A stretch of 64,000 bases of DNA, from contig OX442315.1 in the NCBI GenBank assembly GCA_949358305.1, positions 29,478,427 to 29,542,426 on the forward strand. The letters run 5' to 3'. Made by a program: the position numbers and the translations under genes. Each line of letters starts with the position of its first letter. Positions within the stretch are counted from its first letter, which is position 1. This document shows positions 61,747 to 64,000 of this stretch, piece after piece. The notes under the pieces are model-generated. The model searched no databases, was not told the DNA's origin, and saw only the letters and a program-made list of their open reading frames with translations. The stretch comes from Strigamia acuminata. Taxonomy: Eukaryota; Arthropoda; Chilopoda; Geophilomorpha; Linotaeniidae.

Positions 61747-61829
61747 CTGCTCCTAGTAGAGACCACTCGCGTGCCCTGTTTCTTGGAAAACGAAGGTAAA
61801 ATTGAAGAAATAACTCTCGCGAACCTCAT
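61747..61829 (-). CDS. Candidate first coding exon, mitochondrial-presequence-like
   Basis: Minus-strand ATG at 61829 gives 27 codons plus two bases, ending at a donor (AGCAG|GTAATT). The peptide begins MRFARVISSILPSFSKKQGT, has many Arg/Lys, Ser and hydrophobic residues and no acidic residue, which is the profile of a mitochondrial targeting presequence. A CCAAT box in the form ACCAATCAGA (about 61901-61908) sits about 75 bp upstream. An in-frame upstream ATG (61943) would add a hydrophobic stretch, but it overlaps the CCAAT region. Downstream exons were not found, so identity is unknown. Confidence 0.3.
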
Positions 61830-61901
61830 GGCAGAAATGGAAACCAGCAATCGAACGAGATAAAAACATAAAAGTAGAAAAACCTTTACAAGGCGAGTCT
61901 G

Positions 61902-61906
61902 ATTGG
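61902..61906 (-). promoter_or_regulatory. CCAAT box upstream of the 61829 ATG
   Basis: Reads ACCAATCAGA on the minus strand, a good NF-Y-type consensus, about 75 bp from the ATG. It supports a minus-strand promoter here but is short enough to arise by chance. Confidence 0.3.
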
Positions 61907-62455
61907 TCAGTTTCACCAGGTCAAAACACCCTCGAAGTCCCATAAGACCCACGGTATGAAAAAGCAACGACAAAATAACCGCAAAACGTGTCCTTAACGC
62001 ATATTAGTTTAACGTGTCACCACTGGGGGCACCCAAAAAATAATGAATAACAAAAAATATATATATATTTCGCTATAATCATTATTTTAACAGCTGATAA
62101 TCAACGAATAACGTATCAGTCACATCGGAGTGAGTGACTTTCACTTTGAACTCAAAGTCAACAATTTTCAATTCGTCATTCGATGATTATTCAATAACGC
62201 CGGTACCCGGAAAACATTTTCCACTCAAAGTAATTAAACAAACAAAAAAAATACATAAAAAGGAAGGATGAACATTCAAGGATCTTAAACCAAACCCTAT
62301 TGTCCTTGTATCCTATTTTTCCATATCTGATATACATTTCCAAGGTAACAACTTCCTTTTTATTTAAATTGATTTAATCGCTGGAGTACTTGATGCCACA
62401 AACAACTATAATTAAATTGCCACTAATCGGACGTGATAAAAAATTTAACTCACAC

Positions 62456-62526
62456 CTTTTTGATCCATCTCTGGTCAGTTGTATCGAATCGTAAAAATTT
62501 AACAAGTTAAAATACTCAAAATCCAT
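62456..62526 (-). CDS. Candidate short first exon, unknown product
   Basis: Minus-strand ATG at 62526 encodes MDFEYFNLLNFYDSIQLTRD then GSK, ending at AAAAG|GTGTGAG, a good donor. The reading frame is open further upstream without another ATG. The peptide looks protein-like but I do not recognise it, and no following exon was identified. It may be chance. Confidence 0.2.
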
Positions 62527-64000
62527 ATCCAACAGTGCAGGTAAAACAGCTGTAGGTTCCAAGTGTGTTTTGTAATAAACAACTTGAATAGAACATTCCG
62601 CCAACACACGAGGAACGGTGTTGCATCAAGTCAAGCAACCAATATCACTCAATGTATAGGGGGCACTGCCACTAACCGTGAGGGGCATTCAACTTTTGTA
62701 ATTTAGGAAATGTTTGATAGATATTGCTTCACTCCTTACCATGAATTAAATTGGGATGAATCAATTACTATCTATAAATAATATTAAGTGTCGATATTAA
62801 ATTAGTTTGGTGTTCTAGATTTATAGATTTTGACCAATAGGTGGCGTGAAAATGCGAGATGAATGGAGCTCTCGTCGGTTTCCATCATTTAGGCCTAAAG
62901 TGCTTGAAATTTCTCCCATTTTTAACAAGCGATGGCGCTTGCGTGCGGGTTAATTTCGGTTGATTTTCGTGTTATTTTCGTCGGAAAATTTATATTCTAG
63001 ATACTGTAATCGCACGAATTACAAGAAAAATGATGTGGTAACATCCACAAATTATTTAAACGTGGTAAACATCTAAAATTAAATTCAATCCGCATTTAGT
63101 TTGTGACCACGTTGTCCAACACGAAAAATGAAGTTTTTTACCATTTTTACCTTTAAAAGGGAAAATAAAAAATTAAATCGATTAAATATTCTAATTTCCA
63201 TTGTGCCAGAGAAAACTAGGAAAAAAAACGACTTTATTTACTGGTCTAATTAAAGTCGTTTCTCCTTTGTACCACATGGCACTGATAAATAAATCACGGA
63301 TATGAACACAACCATTTAACATAAAAATTGCCAAAACAGCGCCATATTTGTTAGCTTGATTCTGACAAATTCCGTCGAAATGAATCAACCGAAGAAAAAG
63401 ATGGATGCACATAATCAACATACTTGCTCAGCACGAATTAAAGCTAAAAGCTAAAACGAGTTTAAAATAATCACTGCAAAACATGACTAATATTAAGAAA
63501 AACTACACCTATTATTTATAAAAGATTTATATAAACCGGTAATAATAATAATTTTAAAGCACCTGCACTTCAACGAATTTTATACCTGCTATACCACAAC
63601 TACTACATTCATTTACGACTTAAAATTCGTTTTATGATATAGACATATATAAATATATTTATTCATGCATTATACTCCAAACCAAAGTATCGAATTTAAT
63701 TTGTGCTTTATGAGCATAACCACGTTTTACACTTTCGTAATCAACGATTGGACTTGGGAGTTATACTCTCTCGAAAGAGTTGCGTAGATCTGAAATCTTT
63801 TATAAATAACAAACATTAAATAATATATATACCATACATACATATGTATTTATATGTACTTTTCAAAGCAAAAAAATAAAACAGGCTTATACATTCGAAT
63901 GAGGCCTAATCTTCATTTTATTGATTCGACTACGGGAAAAGCAAAAATATCACACCAATAATTTCCTGGGTTGATTTATCAACTCAATCGGCACGTAAAC
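62527..64000. other. Right-end region without supported features
   Basis: A slightly more GC-rich stretch at 62830-62960 is followed by AT-rich sequence. Short ORFs (for example 63421-63191, minus) carry no recognisable domain. Nothing further seen. Confidence 0.5.

Overview
This is eukaryotic nuclear DNA, roughly two-thirds A+T by eye and mostly non-coding. Two complete multi-exon genes can be read exon by exon. They converge tail to tail: histidine decarboxylase (Hdc, + strand, 12 coding exons, 43139-46778) and an SR-protein kinase (SRPK family, - strand, 13 coding exons, 57124-49378). The predicted Hdc protein resembles insect Hdc along its whole length, including a C-terminal tail ([25 protein letters not shown]-type and GKQ-SLDS motifs) that I know from Drosophila Hdc and not from vertebrate HDC. 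Many introns are only 53-90 bp. Together this points to an arthropod, most likely an insect or crustacean. I cannot name the species.

Layout. 1-34854 has no gene that I can support. It is probably the giant first intron of a minus-strand gene whose first coding exon (signal peptide plus about 20 residues, possibly the start of a fasciclin/FAS1 domain) lies at 34855-34968 in a CpG-rich patch. 34969-43138 is intergenic and full of transposon remnants: a Tc1/mariner copy with a broken transposase, MITEs, and a fold-back element of about 730 bp that ends about 200 bp before the Hdc start codon. 43139-46778 is Hdc. 46779-49377 is the shared 3' intergenic space. 49378-57124 is SRPK, with miniature transposons inside introns 5 and 12 and a CpG/CCAAT-rich island in intron 1 that could be a second promoter. 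57125-57420 is its CpG-rich promoter. 57421-64000 is mostly intergenic, with MITEs and two weakly supported minus-strand first exons (61747-61829, mitochondrial-presequence-like; 62456-62526).

Function. Hdc makes histamine, the transmitter of arthropod photoreceptors and mechanoreceptors. SRPK phosphorylates SR splicing factors. Nothing suggests the two act together; they are ordinary neighbours. The unusual part of the window is its mobile DNA: a nested hAT insertion with a perfect 8-bp target duplication, a matched pair of 184-bp pogo/Tigger-type MITEs, a hAT-type MITE inside an SRPK intron, and a hairpin-rich, minisatellite-bearing element beside the Hdc promoter. I did not see an operon-like or defence-like novel system.
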